64,000 nt of DNA from Rhododendron vialii (GCF_030253575.1 NC_080557.1:41864501-41928500); one strand, 5' to 3'; positions 1-12,749 are shown, numbered from the stretch's first letter. Numbers and translations: made by a program. Notes: a model not told the origin generated them from the letters alone.

Positions 1-21
1 ACAGGTATTCGTTTGGGTTTG

Positions 22-470
22 TGATTGGCTTGACCGGGTTCAGTTCTTGTCCAGTTTTCTTACAGTCCAGTCTGGTTCAGTTTTGGGCCGTTGTGGGCCC
101 GGAAACAATAATGATCGGAATTATTCATTTTGTAGAGCTCGTCGAATATGTCATCCATGCCAAAAATTAACTTCATCGAATATCAATAGGTACATGAACG
201 AAATAGATTTGTACATGAAAAAAATGGGCAATTATTAATTTCAACTTAATTTTTTTCATCGTTTTTTTCTTGTACAAATCTGTTTGTCCATGTACCTATT
301 GATGTTCGGTCAAGCTAATTTTTGGCATGGATGACATATTCGATGAGTTCTACAACATGAACGATTCCGATCATTGTTGTGGGTCTGGAATGGGCCCACA
401 ACAGTCCAAAATTGAACCAGACTGGACCATAAAAAAACTGGACTGGAACTAAACCCGACTTGACCTGGTT
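22..470. repeat. Foldback/MITE-like element with long inverted arms
   Basis: Two arms of roughly 200 bp (about 30-235 and 255-465) are near reverse complements of each other. Examples are the segments reading tcatccatgccaaaaatta in one arm and its complement taatttttggcatggatga in the other, and the pair ccagtctggttca / tgaaccagactgg. They are separated by only about 20 AT-rich bases, so the DNA can form a very long hairpin. No coding capacity is credible. No clear target duplication was found because the left end lies close to the window edge. It is probably a non-autonomous DNA transposon; the superfamily is not determined. Confidence 0.75.
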
Positions 471-479
471 TAACAAGCC

Positions 480-1025
480 CAAGTTCCAACATTTATTATT
501 GTGTAAAATCCAAAGTGCATATTTGCTCAATTTGATTGATAGATGTAGAATGGAAGGAAGTGAAGTGAAGTTATTTTTTGCTCAATTTTTATGTGCTACT
601 GATTTTGTCAATCCCTTTTTGTACGCCACTATCCTGCAAGTGTATTTTTGCAATAAAAATACACTTGCAAATGAGTGACATTAACAAAAAATAGAGTGAC
701 AAAATCATTTCCTTTTTACAAATAAAAGATCGATACCGTAAGTTTTTGGGTCAGACGGGTGAAAGTTTTTTTTCGTGATTCTCCTACTGTTTTTATGTAA
801 GAAATGACATGTTCTTGACGTAATCAAAGAAGGAACGTTAACCCAAATACTCCTTTCTATATATATAAATTTAAAACAAAAGAAATATCAATATGTCAAA
901 ACTAACCATTAAATGTTACCTCTTGAAAAAAATTCCTCCAAAACTCATTTGTTTTTTTGGAAGAACAAGAAGTGTTGTTAGTGGAATTTCACCTTTGGTC
1001 TACTAGTGCATGAGAGTATATGGTG
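480..1025. other. Intergenic, no gene recognised
   Basis: AT-rich sequence with short open frames only. A small hairpin of tgcaagtgtatttttg and its complement lies near 636-668. No conserved protein, RNA gene or promoter-like arrangement was seen. Confidence 0.5.
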
Positions 1026-1028
1026 CCT

Positions 1029-1160
1029 GACCTCATTCCGCTAAGATTTTTTATTTTTTAAGTGCTTTTTTTTACGTTTTATGAGATAAATCATTCTTTT
1101 ACAATACATCATATTTAATTTAAAAAATAAATATTTATTTGACCTTAGCGAAATGAGGCC
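1029..1160. repeat. Short MITE with 15-bp terminal inverted repeats
   Basis: The ends read cctcattccgctaag at 1031-1045 and cttagcgaaatgagg at 1144-1158, inverted with one mismatch, around an AT-rich core. The same terminal motif (attccgctaa) bounds the larger element at about 1,426-1,791, so the two share a family or a transposase. Confidence 0.6.
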
Positions 1161-1164
1161 TAAC

Positions 1165-1425
1165 TTGGCTACGACCCCACTCGCTTCAAAACTCATTGAA
1201 TTCTCCAATTACTAAGTACTAACCCACACCACACCACACCTACTCGTGGGAGGTGGAGTTTGGTCACCGTCAAGGCGTCAATCTCGTTCGGGGCGACAAA
1301 CTGCCACGCTTTTTTTCATTTGACTAATGTCCCTCACTCTTTCTGAATATAATAATATTCTTTTGCCACTAGTGGAGACAGAACCAAAACCATGAGGTGT
1401 ATTAAACTAATCAAAGAGTTGAGTT
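1165..1425. other. Intergenic spacer between two MITEs
   Basis: No gene or RNA recognised. The stretch includes a short GC-richer segment at about 1,200-1,310 with no convincing reading frame. Confidence 0.4.
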
Positions 1426-1791
1426 CATTCCGCTAAATAAATTATTTAGCTTATTTTGTTTAATTATTATTCAATTTTTTTTTGTATTTATTAGTTTTTC
1501 GTCAATTTTTTAAGAATTATTATTTTATCATGATTGGAGAAATCTAAAAAGTAAAAAATTACAATCAAAATCAATTTTTTTTGGAATAAAAACGAAAATA
1601 AGCCAATAAGCCAAATTTTCATCTTTATTAAAAAAATGGATTTCGATAGTAATTTTTTACTTTTTAAATTTCTCTCGTCATGACAAAGCAATAATTCTCA
1701 AAAAAATCGATGAAAAACTAACAAATGCAGAAAAAAATTTAAATAAAGACAAAAAAATAAGCCAAATGACTTATTTAGCGGAATGAGGCCT
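1426..1791. repeat. AT-rich MITE, ends attccgctaaataa / ttatttagcggaat
   Basis: The left arm (1,427 onward) and right arm (to about 1,790) are inverted copies over well over 100 bp, including tttttcgtcaattttt opposite aaaaatcgatgaaaaa. A diverged relative lies at 33,660-34,003, with the shared internal text gtcaattttttggagattatt there. There is no coding potential. Confidence 0.7.
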
Positions 1792-1799
1792 TACTTTCC

Positions 1800-2520
1800 T
1801 AAACAAAGAATTTAATACGCCTATAAACTAATCCAAGTAGATAATTGCGAGCACGAAAAGAAAATATTGGAGTAGTTGATTAGTATAAGTAGGGCCAAAT
1901 GAGTTTGCCAAGTATTAACCCCACAAGCTAGCACAAATTAACATAATAGTCATGTCCTACGCATATTTTTTTTAGGAAAGAGATACTTACAGGGACAAGA
2001 TAGTCCTGTTCAACCGGTTTGTGGAGCTCTTTTTAGATTCATTTGAATGATAGAAACTGTGTTTATTTTTCAAATCTCGTCAAGAACATCAACAAAGTCA
2101 ACAATCATATTTGTTCGAATGTTGATTTATATATTTTCTAAACGCATTTATGTCCAAGAAAAATAGTTCCAATCGATCCGATGTTGCAACATCTTTTTTT
2201 TTTTTCAATAAAAGCACGTTGCGAAAACGTATGAAACAACATCCACATAAAAATGTTCCAAAAAAAAAAAAAAAACTAGCAGTACTTGTAAACAGAAAAT
2301 CCAGGTAATAAAAGTAGGGCCAACGAGGTTTTCCACATGCTTAAGATTTCACATTACTTTTTCCTTAATCAAAATCACGGTAGGGCCCAAGAGAGCACAG
2401 CCTCGACGGCACGACTCCCAAGACGGCCCACCGACTACACGCCCGCTTCCCACGTGAGCTGCGCTAAGCCGGACGTATTAACGTGAGCTGCGCTAAGCCG
2501 GACGTAAAGCAGAAAGTCTA
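1800..2520. other. Intergenic with a 26-bp tandem duplication
   Basis: Mostly AT-rich. A GC-rich stretch holds two perfect copies of a 26-bp sequence beginning acgtgagctgcgctaagccg, at 2,452-2,477 and 2,481-2,506. No gene was recognised. Confidence 0.6.
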
Positions 2521-2893
2521 CCCACACAGCAAATCTGTGCACAGATTGTGCACAGATTTTGTTGTGGGGTCCACCACAGGTTCCACACAAATCATTTGAG
2601 CCGTTCATTAAATGTAAAATATTTTTTCAAGGATCCCCGTAGAAAATAAGTTCAATCAGATACCTATAGATGCTCGATCCAGCTATATAACTTTTCATTA
2701 TCCGAAAATCTGAATGAAAAGTTAGATGATTGGATGAAGTACTTATAGGTATCAGATTGAGCTTATTTTTTACGTGGACCCTTTAAAAAATATTTTACAT
2801 TTAATGAACGATTCGAATGATTTGTGTGGGACCCGTGGTGGGCCCCACAACAAAATCTGTGCACAATCTGTGCACAGATCTGCTGTGTGTGTA
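2520..2893. repeat. MITE with long terminal inverted repeats
   Basis: The arms are inverted copies: cacacagcaaatctgtgcac at 2,523 and gtgcacagatctgctgtgtg ending near 2,890. They extend inward over the motifs acacaaatcatt and ttaatgaac to a centre near 2,700. Each arm tip carries a doubled tgtgcacagat palindrome. It belongs to the same structural class as the elements at 18,660, 31,205 and 53,555, which also run from a G+C-rich tip to an aatc/gatt-rich core. Confidence 0.75.
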
Positions 2894-2929
2894 GCAGAAC
2901 TCGACGTAAAGCCTAATAGCCTAAAGAGC

Positions 2930-3660
2930 CCGTTACAGAACACCTTCTTAAAAAATAAGTACTTATTTTATATTTTCAAATTAAAAAATAATGTAAATGA
3001 AAAATAATTTTTTGATTTTTTTTGCACCGTATTAAAGATCTCAATGAGATTTTTCAAATAAGATCCATATTGCATATTTTTTTGATTTCAATAAACCCAT
3101 CATTTTTGAGCTTGAAATTACCTTCTTAAAAAATAAGTATTTATTTCACGTTCTGGAACGGAACCTAAGTCGCATAATGTGCGTGTGGGAGCATGAGCGT
3201 AAAAGCATTTTTTAAAAACAATTCAAATGACTAAAATTTGTGAGTGCGAAGATTGAGAGGACGGGCGCAAATTAAGAATTGAATTGGCCTTGTTCGTTAT
3301 GAGGTCTCACAATCTCTCAACATAGTTTCCAACAAAATTTTCTCTATTTATTCCGTTCTTTTGGACTTAACTTAAATTTGAATTTTTTTCGCATTTGTTA
3401 ATTTTGTGCCAAACTTTTGCAAATTATTGTTTCGTCTCGACGAAAGGAATCGGAAAAGTAATTTTTTTTTTTTACTTTTGACATTTTTGCTCTAAATAGA
3501 AGTTATTTATCAAAATACTTGGGTAAAAGTGCCAAAATTTTATTTTTCCGATTCATCTCGTCGAGACGAATTAATAATCCATAAAAGTTTGACGCAATAC
3601 TAATAAATAAAAAAATAAAAAATAAAATTTTCAAATTTAAGTTAAGTTTAAAATTACGGA
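2930..3660. repeat. AT-rich repeat patch with two inverted-repeat blocks
   Basis: A block at 2,945-3,160 is bounded by accttcttaaaaaataagta in both copies, a direct repeat of a terminal motif. A second block at about 3,350-3,655 is an inverted repeat with ttaacttaaatttgaa near its left end and caaatttaagttaa near its right end; its arms carry cgtctcgacga and tcgtcgagacga. There is no coding potential. These resemble the AT-rich MITEs elsewhere in the window. Confidence 0.55.
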
Positions 3661-5065
3661 GTCAATACGCTCAAAAATCTTCCTAAAAAATCAAACGGAA
3701 ATTTGGACGTGGGCCACGACAGAAGGAAACTTCGACGCCCAAAAAGGATATGGGACCCAGGTTTGAAGTTTCGCATTGGAAATGTCAACCTGGTTGGATA
3801 ATCACAGCTAAGATTTGTTGGTTTGGGAATGATTTGGGCGAGGAAAAAATGAACAGTCGTGATTCGATCTGGGGTGGGTAAGTTATTAGAGGTCGGGTTA
3901 GTCCATGCTGTTGACCACAGCGACCCTCGGGAGAACAACGTAACCCATGACAATGCGTGCGTCATTTCGAAAAGTAAGTATTTGGAGGATTCCGGACTGT
4001 CGGTGTGATTGTAATGATACTACTGGGAACAACACACCAACTTTAAATCGCAGAAATTAGAAATCTTGTAGGGTGTAGTACGGCCACCGAGCCGTCTGTT
4101 TGTTTATTGGATCTGAGATGTTCACTGTCGAGGTAAGATGCAAATAATTGATTGTTAAGATGTCATACTACATTGCAGTGCCTCCCCACCCCAAAAAATA
4201 AAAAAATAAATTTCTGCAACCCCAAATACAAACTAGGTTGTACCATCGAACAACTTTGCAGACAATTGGGTTCAAAAGTTGTGTTTCTAGACTTTTTATT
4301 TTGCATTTCTCATGCAATTGACATTTTTTGAACTCTTTTTCTTTTCCATGTAACTTGATCGTTATTAACCCACACTGAAAATGAAACAATCACTTGATGT
4401 TCAAAATTATCCTGGATTAACAAATGAAGAAGAAATGATAAGATAAAATACTTATGAAATCTAACTTATGGAGTTTTTTTAAAAAGAAAAACAATAAAAC
4501 TATTTTTGGACAACTGATAACATGACCTTTTTTATTTTTTAAATTATTGGTAGTTTTATTTTATTTTATTTTTTTCTATTCGTCTTGATGGTTGAAACTG
4601 AAAAGGTAAAATAAGACAAGTCAGATTCAAATTTCATTAATTCTGGGAAAAAAGGATTGTATATACTCCAATAAATCTTTTGAGTTCCTTCCACATTTTT
4701 CTCTGTTTTTATTATTGAAAGTCCAAGAAGACACTGTTCACTTCAAAATTCAAAATCAAAATTAATACTTTAGACATTACCCAAAATTAGAGAAAAAGGG
4801 AATGAAATACGCTGTTTTGGGAAATGTCAGACCATCGGGAGTGAAATGCAAAAATAACTTATGCCCTAAATTAGAAAAAAAACATTTTCACACTGTTGGT
4901 GTAAAATGTTTTACTTTGAAAATATATTTTTCTTTTATTTTCTAGCCAAACAACGAAGATAGAACATTTTATCCAAAAATAATTTACGAGACTTATGTCC
5001 AGACAACACACAAATCATTAAATCAAAGATAGGCTCAGGATCAAAGCCAATAATAAAAAGGAAAG
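3661..5065. other. Intergenic, no gene recognised
   Basis: The longest open frame here (minus strand, about 3,654-3,965) has no recognisable domain, no splice context and no paralogue in the window, so I do not call it a gene. The rest is AT-rich. Confidence 0.45.
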
Positions 5066-5069
5066 AGAA

Positions 5070-5363
5070 AGTGTTGGGATGAGAGGAGATAGAACGTTTC
5101 AATTTGAGCTGTCCAAAAGTGTATTGAACGGCTCGAATGTGCCGAAAGGGTATCACGTGAGATATACCCACCCGGCACCGAAAAATTTCTCTTACGTTTT
5201 TGGATAGCTCGGATTTAGAGAGAAAAAAATGTGAGAGAGTGTTAGGGGTGAGAGGAGGTAGATGATTTCAATCCAAATCGTCCAAAAATATATTGAATGG
5301 CCTGAATGTGCTGAGCGAGTACCACGTGAGATATACCAACCCCACACCAAAAAAACTTCTCCT
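5070..5363. repeat. Diverged tandem duplication, period about 168 bp
   Basis: Two copies of a roughly 125-bp unit begin gtgttgggatgagagg (about 5,070) and gtgttaggggtgagagg (about 5,239). Both run through cacgtgagatatacc to a purine-rich end. The function is unknown. Confidence 0.6.
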
Positions 5364-5417
5364 TCTTAAGACCACGAGCCATCAAGTTACAACGACTGGA
5401 CTAAAATTTACTCCTTA

Positions 5418-5779
5418 GGGCAAGTTTACCAGCTGAGGGAAACTGTCGAAAAAGCTACTCTAGCTAACCAAAGAGTGAAATTTTCACCTGCAGCAGCTTT
5501 GCTAAAGCCCACGGTAGAATCCCTTCAGCAACAGTTGTTAGCTTCTTTTGCCTAACAACTGTTCATGAGTAACCCATTAAACAATTAGTTTATCGCCTCC
5601 TCCTCTCTCTCTCTCTCTCTCCAACAAAGAAAGACTTGGCTGAGGAAAAAATTGATATTTTAATAAAGAATAGGTAAAATAAATAATATTGGTGTAGTGT
5701 TGAGAGAGATGTGAGTAGGTAAAATAAAAAAAATATACTGTTTACTAGCATTTTTACCTAACAACTGGTAAACTTGCTC
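5418..5779. mobile_element. Tourist-like (PIF/Harbinger) MITE with TTA target duplication
   Basis: The element starts gggcaagtttaccag and ends ctggtaaacttgctc. It is directly flanked by TTA on both sides (5,415-5,417 and 5,780-5,782). A 3-bp TTA/TAA duplication is the known signature of PIF/Harbinger-type MITEs. The core holds a (CT)n run and no coding potential. Confidence 0.7.
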
Positions 5780-5831
5780 TTACTACTCCATTATTTATAT
5801 TACATTAATAATAATTGCACTGACTATAGAC

Positions 5832-6275
5832 CTGAGTAACAGGTCGTGTTCGTGTCATGTCATTCGGGTTCGTGTCACAAATCACTCAACTCGAACCCGA
5901 CCTATTTAGAATTCGTGTTTCTCGAGTCGTGTCATTTTTGTGTTTCGTGTCAGAAATGTTCAACTCTAATCCGTTAACTTCGTGTCTGGTTCGTGTCGTA
6001 TTATAGTGTCTGTTGCCCAACTCTATATAGAATTACATATATACCATACATTATGTATATATGTTCGTGTTAATGGGTGACACAGATTAGTAACCGTGTT
6101 GGTCGTGTCAATTTTGTGTCTCGCGTGTTCAACCCGAACCCGACCCATTTAGAATTCGTGTTATCGAGTCGTGTCATTTTCGTGTTTCGTGTCAAAAATG
6201 TTAAACCATAATCCGTTAACCCGCTAACTTTGTGTCCAATTTATATCGTGTTATCGTGTTCGTTGCCTAGCTCTA
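5832..6275. repeat. Degenerate CGTGTC-rich repeat block
   Basis: Two diverged halves (about 5,835-6,020 and 6,065-6,270) repeat the phrases cgtgttcgtgtc, aactcgaacccgacc/aacccgaacccgaccc, atttagaattcgtgtt and ccgttaac. The subterminal density of tcgtgtc resembles the subterminal repeats of non-autonomous DNA transposons, but no clean target duplication was found. Confidence 0.55.
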
Positions 6276-6589
6276 AGCCTCTAACTGACAATATACTCCC
6301 AAGCAAGACAACAGTCCAAGCAGCGGAAAATTCCTCCCAAGCCGCAGTCTTATCTCTTCTTCCACGGGTTTTTTTTTATTTTATTTGAACGGGTCTTCCC
6401 TTAGTGTGTGAGAGAGAAATCGTGTGTGTATCTTTAGAGAGGGAGGAAGACCGAGAGAGAGAGAGAGCATCATCAAAAAGTTATGGTCCACCAGCCCGCT
6501 ATTAATGCTCTTCCCCGAAATACCCAACCCCTCTCTCCCTCCTGTCTGCACAACTGCTACAACTTGCAATCACTAAACCAAACCTGAAG

Positions 6590-7030
6590 AGATAAATAGC
6601 CCAACCCTCTCTCTCTCTCTCTCTCTCCGTGCTTTCTTCTCTCAGCAAACACAACCTTAGTTCTCTCCGTGCTCTCTTCTCTCAGCAAACACTACTTCAG
6701 TTCAGCCTTGAATTCATAGACTACGAGGTGGGTTTGTTTTGTTTAGTGCTAATTTTCAGATGTAGTATCTGCTGGGGAGAAATTTGGGATACATATAAAG
6801 CTGTCTTTTTTTTTTTTCTTTTCTCTTGTTGTAGAACACATTGTCCTGTCCTCCTCGCCCCCCCCCCCCCCCCCCCCCCCATCTTTCTAGACGTAGATCT
6901 GCTTTTCTTGGGTGCTTTTTTGAAGTTGTGTTCAGCTGGAGGACTAAAATTTGTGATGATCTGGTAGGAATAGAGGCCTGCGAAAGGAACCGAAGTGGGT
7001 TGTTCTTTCTTCATGACTTGGAGTCAACTA
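6590..7030 (+). promoter_or_regulatory. 5' leader of the PBL kinase gene, with (CT)n tract
   Basis: A (CT)n run at about 6,606-6,628 is followed by two tandem copies (about 6,626-6,662 and 6,664-6,702) sharing ctccgtgct and ttctctcagcaaacac. A donor-like gaggtgggt at 6,725 and a pyrimidine-rich tract to 6,900 suggest a leader intron, but the exact ends are uncertain. A run of 23 cytosines lies at 6,858-6,880. (CT)n leaders recur upstream of most genes in this window. Confidence 0.5.
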
Positions 7031-10000
7031 ATGGGGATTTGCCTGAGTGCTAGAATCAAAGCCGAGAGCCCCTGTCACACAGGTATTTTTCTTGAGAAAT
7101 TTTGAACTGTTGCTGTGTCCTTTTGAATTGTTGGGCTTTTTACTAAAACTGATTTGCATGCCTAAAAGTTTTGATGAGCTTTTCAGTATTTTCCAATTCT
7201 GAGTTTGGAATTGTTGAGTTGGGTTCTGGTATTGCCATTTTATTTTTAGTTTTACTATTTTTCAAATGACTATTGATTTGTAGGAGAATTCGGTAAAAAA
7301 ATTTGGATGCAAGGGTTATTTGTAACCGTTGTATCCGAACTTGTTTTAAACGATCCCATTTTCTCAAACCCCTACTCAAGAACACCAAAATTTAGGTACA
7401 ACGGCTATTTGCAGCGCTACTCTTACATGGTGCAAGACATACACATACATGAGACCCATCCACGTGAGAGCGTTACAAATAACCGATGTGCCCAAAATTT
7501 TCTCATGAAGGAGCTCCATCTTCGTCCCTTTTCCATGAATAATCAAGTCGCTGCGATTTTTTTTTTTGGAAATAGAGCATGTGCCAGATGATCTTGACTC
7601 AGTTTTTTCGTATCTATTCCCTATGTACGCCAAGGTTCACATTGTGAGAGCTGACATTTGGAAATATTTTGCGTTGGCCTTCCCAGGGGTGAATTCAAAA
7701 CCTGTTAGCACAGATGGCACTGATCTAAGTGGCTCTGTCAGTAAAGGGTCATCAGTTTCTGTGCCTTTGACTCCTCGGAGTGAGGGTGAAATCTTGCAGT
7801 CTGCTAATTTGAAGAGCTTTACCTTTTCTGATCTGAAAATGGCCACAAGGAACTTCCGTCCGGATAGCGTACTTGGAGAAGGTGGATTTGGTTCAGTTTT
7901 CAAGGGTTGGATCGACGAGGGCTCTTATACAGCCGCAAAGCCTGGGACTGGTGTTGTTGTTGCTGTGAAAAGGCTTAACCAAGATGGTTTCCAAGGTCAC
8001 AGAGAATGGCTGGTGAGTGGTTCATTCTTTTTGCTGGATAGTGGAGCATCTCATGTGGTTTATGCCAAAGGCCCAAAATGGCAATGCGAAAGTCAAATTT
8101 TGGCATGCTACAACACCAAATGCTGTAATTTGGCCTTCTTGCTTCAATTTTAAATGCCATTTCTTCTTTGTACTTCACAAAATGGAAAACTATTTGTGGG
8201 TTCCATCAGATTGATTGAGACCTTTGCCGAATTTGGCAACCAAATTTGATACTGATTTTCCATAGATTGGATTTGGCAAGAGATTGGCTGACATGGAAGA
8301 TGATTTCTTGAAAGCTCTTGCCAAATTTGGCCTTTGCTTGTGTTTTTAGCACACAACTGGAGATGCTCAATAGATTGAGCATCCACACCCATGAATCTCA
8401 TTTTGCCATTGCCATTCTCATTTTTGGACAATGAATAGTGTCTTTTTGCCAAAAAAAAAAAATGGCAAAGTTGTTGCACCCATGCTTTGTTATTTCTTTC
8501 CATCTCTCAATCTAAAAAATGGCAATTTTGCCATATATGACAAAAGAATTGGCATTGGCTCCATGCCTTGCTTTGGGCACATTTTTGGTCTTTGCATTAC
8601 AAGGGCAACTTGCAATTTTTTGTTAACGATTGAGCATTTATTTCATCACCTACTCAAAGAAAATTCCTCAGGCCCTTTCTCTTCATTTGTTTTTTCGGTT
8701 GAGGATTGAAGATGTCCGAAATAAATTGGTAACAAAGCACATTACTCTGATTTGATTTGTAATTTTTTGCTGATTACTGGTCCTACAGGCAGAAGTGAAT
8801 TATCTGGGGCAGTTTTATCACCCGCATCTCGTGAAACTCGTTGGGTATTGCTTGGAGGATGAACACAGGCTTCTCGTGTATGAATTCATGCCTAGGGGCA
8901 GCTTAGAGAATCATTTATTCAGGAGTGAGTTCTTTTTACCCATCCTTAAGACTTAAAACCCCAAATTTATCCTATATGGAAACTTTGTAATGAGAGATCA
9001 AATTGTTGTGTAACAGGAGGTTCTTACTTCCAACCTCTTTCTTGGAACCTTCGTCTAAAAGTTGCTCTCGGTGCTGCAAAGGGACTTGCTTTTCTTCACA
9101 GTGCTGAAACAAAAGTCATTTATCGGGATTTCAAAACTTCCAATATATTGCTTGATTCCGTATGTTCTACAAAACACAAAAATTGTTACTACTCGTATTT
9201 CCAATCCTAGAAAGTTAAATTCAGTCTCGTGTTGTTCTGATAACCATTTTATGATATATTCTTAGAACTACAATGCGAAGCTTTCTGATTTTGGCTTGGC
9301 TAAGGATGGGCCGACAGGCGACAAGAGCCATGTCTCCACCAGGGTCATGGGGACCTACGGATATGCAGCTCCAGAGTATCTAGCCACCGGTATGACTCAA
9401 TGCATGTGGACTTTTTCCCATTTGCATGTCCTTATATGTTCTTTTCGACTCATGTTTCTCTTTCTTCTGACCCACCTGGCTTACCCTTTGTAATTTTTTC
9501 AAGTTCCGGTCCTAAAGGGACACTGGTTTGGACCATTGTATCTATTTTATGCTTGTATGTGGTTGTGGAATTATAATGGAAGGTCCACCGTCCACCAGCT
9601 CCCAAACTTGTGTCCACTTGCACAAATGTCCAACAGAGAGATAAGAGACAAAGTCAATACTCTAAAATAACGGATTAATGGTGCTTCTCTTTTTGACTTG
9701 TTTTGCTCTCTTTGTTAGTTTTGGTTGGGGACTGAACTTGACAAGTAGTGTTACTTTTTGCAAAAGAGTGATGCTATACAAACTAACAAAATTTGACCAA
9801 TTTTACTCACATGAGGGGGTGTCATCAACACACTCAATTATGACCCGTTCAAACATCAATAAGTAAAAAGGGTTTGCAAAGTTGTAGCGTTTTTGTTTTA
9901 ATTCAGGGTGTTTGGACCAGCTTATGCCCGCCTTAAAATGGTAGTGCTTAACTGATGTATTTCTTTAATTAGCTTCTATTAAAACACCATTTTTAACCTT

Positions 10001-10493
10001 CTATATCATACAGTCATCGTTTCTTGTTGTCCATGTAGTAATTCTACGTTTGCCTATTCTAGGTCATTTGACTGCCAAGAGTGATGTTTATAGCTTTGGA
10101 GTAGTTCTACTTGAAATGCTATCAGGCCGACGAGCAGTGGACAAGAATAGGCCATCCGGACAACATGGTCTGGTGGAATGGGCCAAACCCTATTTGGGCA
10201 ACAAACGTAAAATCTTTCGCGTCCTCGACACCCGTCTCGAAGGCCAGTACTCTTTGGATACTGCCTATAAGGCAGCCAGCCTTGCAGTGCGAAGTTTGTC
10301 CATGGACCCGAAGTTCAGGCCCAACATGGATGAAGTGGTGGAGGAATTGGAACAGCTTCAGGATTCGAAAGAAACACAAAGTAGTGCTCGACGAACAAGC
10401 AGTGGGCCAAAGCCTCGCAGACGAAGAGCCGGTGATGGAAAAGCCGAAGCTGCTTATCCCAGACCATCTGCTTCCCCACTCTTCACTAAATGA
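7031..10493 (+). CDS. PBL: RLCK-VII (PBL/APK1-type) receptor-like cytoplasmic kinase
   Basis: Serine/threonine kinase, 403 aa, from coding exons 7031-7082, 7687-8012, 8789-8924, 9017-9159, 9266-9389 and 10063-10493. All introns are GT-AG and the frame is continuous. The N-terminus [13 protein letters not shown] is the APK1/PBL form, with Gly2 for N-myristoylation and Cys4 for palmitoylation, so plasma-membrane anchoring is expected. The glycine loop GEGGFGSV is at 81-88, the VAVK lysine at 112 and the alpha-C glutamate at 128. The catalytic loop YRDFKTSN is at 207-214 with Asp209, DFG is at 227-229, and the activation segment [18 protein letters not shown] starts near 240. The C-terminus ends [12 protein letters not shown], as in APK1A/APK1B. 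Known family role: relaying pattern-receptor signals in immunity and growth. The start was chosen because exon 1 restores the family N-terminus; the longer open frame beginning at 7,566 is intronic. Confidence 0.93.
8043..8650. repeat. Repeat-derived sequence inside PBL intron 2
   Basis: Intron 2 (8,013-8,788) contains MITE-like text beginning ggagcatctcatgtgg (about 8,043) and an inverted-type end ctggagatgctc (about 8,357). This is followed by more sequence rich in gccaaa/tttggc and closed near 8,638 by gattgagcat. It does not interrupt the splice sites. Confidence 0.45.
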
Positions 10494-11450
10494 ATCACAG
10501 GAAAGTTTTGCAGCGGAGCTGCTCTTCTTTTAATGATAATGCAGGTTGTTAGGCGGCGATCTAAGGGCTTGGTGTTGTTTAACCCGTATCTGTTCAGTGA
10601 CTGTACAGGTGTTTTCGGCTAATTTTGGTCGATATCAAAACTTGTGTCGACTCTCGGTCCATAGGAAATGTTGTTACAGCAAAATATGTGTAAGCCTGAT
10701 TAGCGATGCAAGTGGTTTTGCATGATTGAAGTCACTGAAGTGATTTGAGTTTGTCTGGCTTCTTTTACGCTTGTATTTCCCTTCTTTGTAAGTATGTTGT
10801 TTTAAAGCGTCACAACTGAAGATCATATGCTATCGCGTGTTTGCGTAAAATTTTTGGAGGCAGATTTTTTTATTTTATTTTAGCTTTTCCTTCGTAGCTT
10901 TTTATGATATGTCGTAGGTGCTTGTGGAATAATTTATGATTCTAAGGGGGGCTTTTAGAAGTTGATTTGTCAGCAAACAATACTTCTGATGATGCTTGAT
11001 TCATAATCTCAAGATAGTAGCTAACATGATTTTCTAACTTTATTTGGAGAGCTATCTCCAAGAGAAGAAATTGGTCCTTAATTTGGACTAGAGGGTACGG
11101 TCCAAAAAATTTGAATCGCCCATTGTTACAATGAATGATTCGATTTTGCTTTGAGACTGTAATTGGTAAAAGTTGATTAAGTATTACTGGTAAAAGTCTC
11201 TGAACAAATTCAAATAATTGATTATACCAACGTACGGACGAGATTCGAATGAATTGTCCCCTCCGATCAAAAACTTGGATGGGGAATCTTACGATAAGTC
11301 TTTGACCAAATTCTAAATACTGATTATATTAAGATATGATCCAGATTAGGACGATCCCTCTGGTCCAAAACTCAGACCAGAGAGAATCCGAATCCCTGGG
11401 GAAGACTACAATCTGTGTGTGTGAGAGAGAGACAGCGGCGGGGGAATAAA
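10494..11450 (+). other. PBL 3' untranslated region and 3' flank
   Basis: No further reading frame. The segment up to about 10,700 is repeated near 21,150-21,750, which places it inside duplication unit A. A polyadenylation site cannot be fixed by eye. Confidence 0.5.
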
Positions 11451-12749
11451 GAAAGCTTTGACTAGAAAAGGTCGGCTTTTTGCTCACCAAACAGCTCCAT
11501 TAATTCTGAGTTACTACACTACTACTGCTTCCACGTGCTACATGGATCACAAGCAAAGCCCATAAGCTTACGAATATCCTGGCCCACCTTCAAAGACTTT
11601 AGGGGAGCCCATATCATTCTGGGACCCATCATAGAGGAACTGTCTCTGTCTATTAACCTAACAAGATAAACCCCATCACCTTCTGCTTATTAGTGATGCG
11701 CCATTGATTTGCCTCTTCATTTAGAGGTTTCCCACTTTGTTGAAAAATGAAAATGTTCACGCGGTGAGCCAGCGAAGCCATGATTTAGCAGGGTGCGAAT
11801 TCGGCAGAAAGTGACAAGGCTGATGGGTTTATAGAGGGAAAAAATAATACCATATGAAGAAAAACATAGAGCGGATAATGATGCGAAGAAACAAATCGTT
11901 TCAACTAGATTTACAATCGAATTCCCTCCCCCCCAATGATTCACATACAGTCTCATGGCATCAGAGGTGTTTTAATTGGTACGTCATATTGTGGAAAATG
12001 AGTTCGAACCTCAAGAGGCGAACCAGTAGTTCGTCATTTTATATCTCTCTGGATTTAAGCCCAATAAGCAACTAAAAAAATTCAATCCCCAGAAATTATA
12101 TCTTGCTTTCACAAGAATTCAATAAACATTGTAGAAAAAAGAATATCACAAGATGTTGCTTCTTCCTTCTGACACCAATATCAGCTGAGATGAGATTCAC
12201 CGGGAGGCTGATCTCTATCGAGGCTGCATTCAAGAGCCAACATAAAAAGACATATCTAACCATACAAATTGCTTGTAAAAAACCCGTTGTTGGGTTCAGC
12301 AACCCATCCAAGCAACTATACAAGCTCAGAAAATGAGATTATATCAGCAAGACGAAAATACATCTTAAAATCCTGGCTAAAATAGCGAACACCTTCTCCA
12401 CCACATCATACTACAAATAGCACTTGTATTCTACTAGTTCGTATAAAATGAAAACAGCATGGATACCACATGAATTTACATCCGTATGCCTTCTGTTAAC
12501 TACATTGAAGATTGACAGCATAATGGAGAGGAGAAAATTTGCCTCCAATTTTCAGAGCATTGGCAAATAGATGCAACCCATTGAAAGAGCAGCTCTTATC
12601 TGCCATTGCCAGGGAAAGAAATGCGTACCATTTTATTTTATATTTTTGATAAGTAATCAAATACACTAAAGTCCAATCAAAGAATACAAACTCAACGGAG
12701 CATACCCCAGTAATACTAACGTGGACCAGAACAGCCAAAAACTCCAACA

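Noticed and set aside
3654-3965. 103-codon minus-strand open frame
   Set aside because: No recognisable domain, no splice context, no paralogue.
6629-7053. Open frames through the poly(C) tract on both strands
   Set aside because: Low-complexity translation of CT and C runs in a leader; no domain.
7566-7686. Upstream extension of the PBL exon 2 open frame
   Set aside because: It does not begin with ATG and the acceptor at 7,686 joins exon 1 (7,031-7,082) to give the family N-terminus with Gly2 and Cys4.
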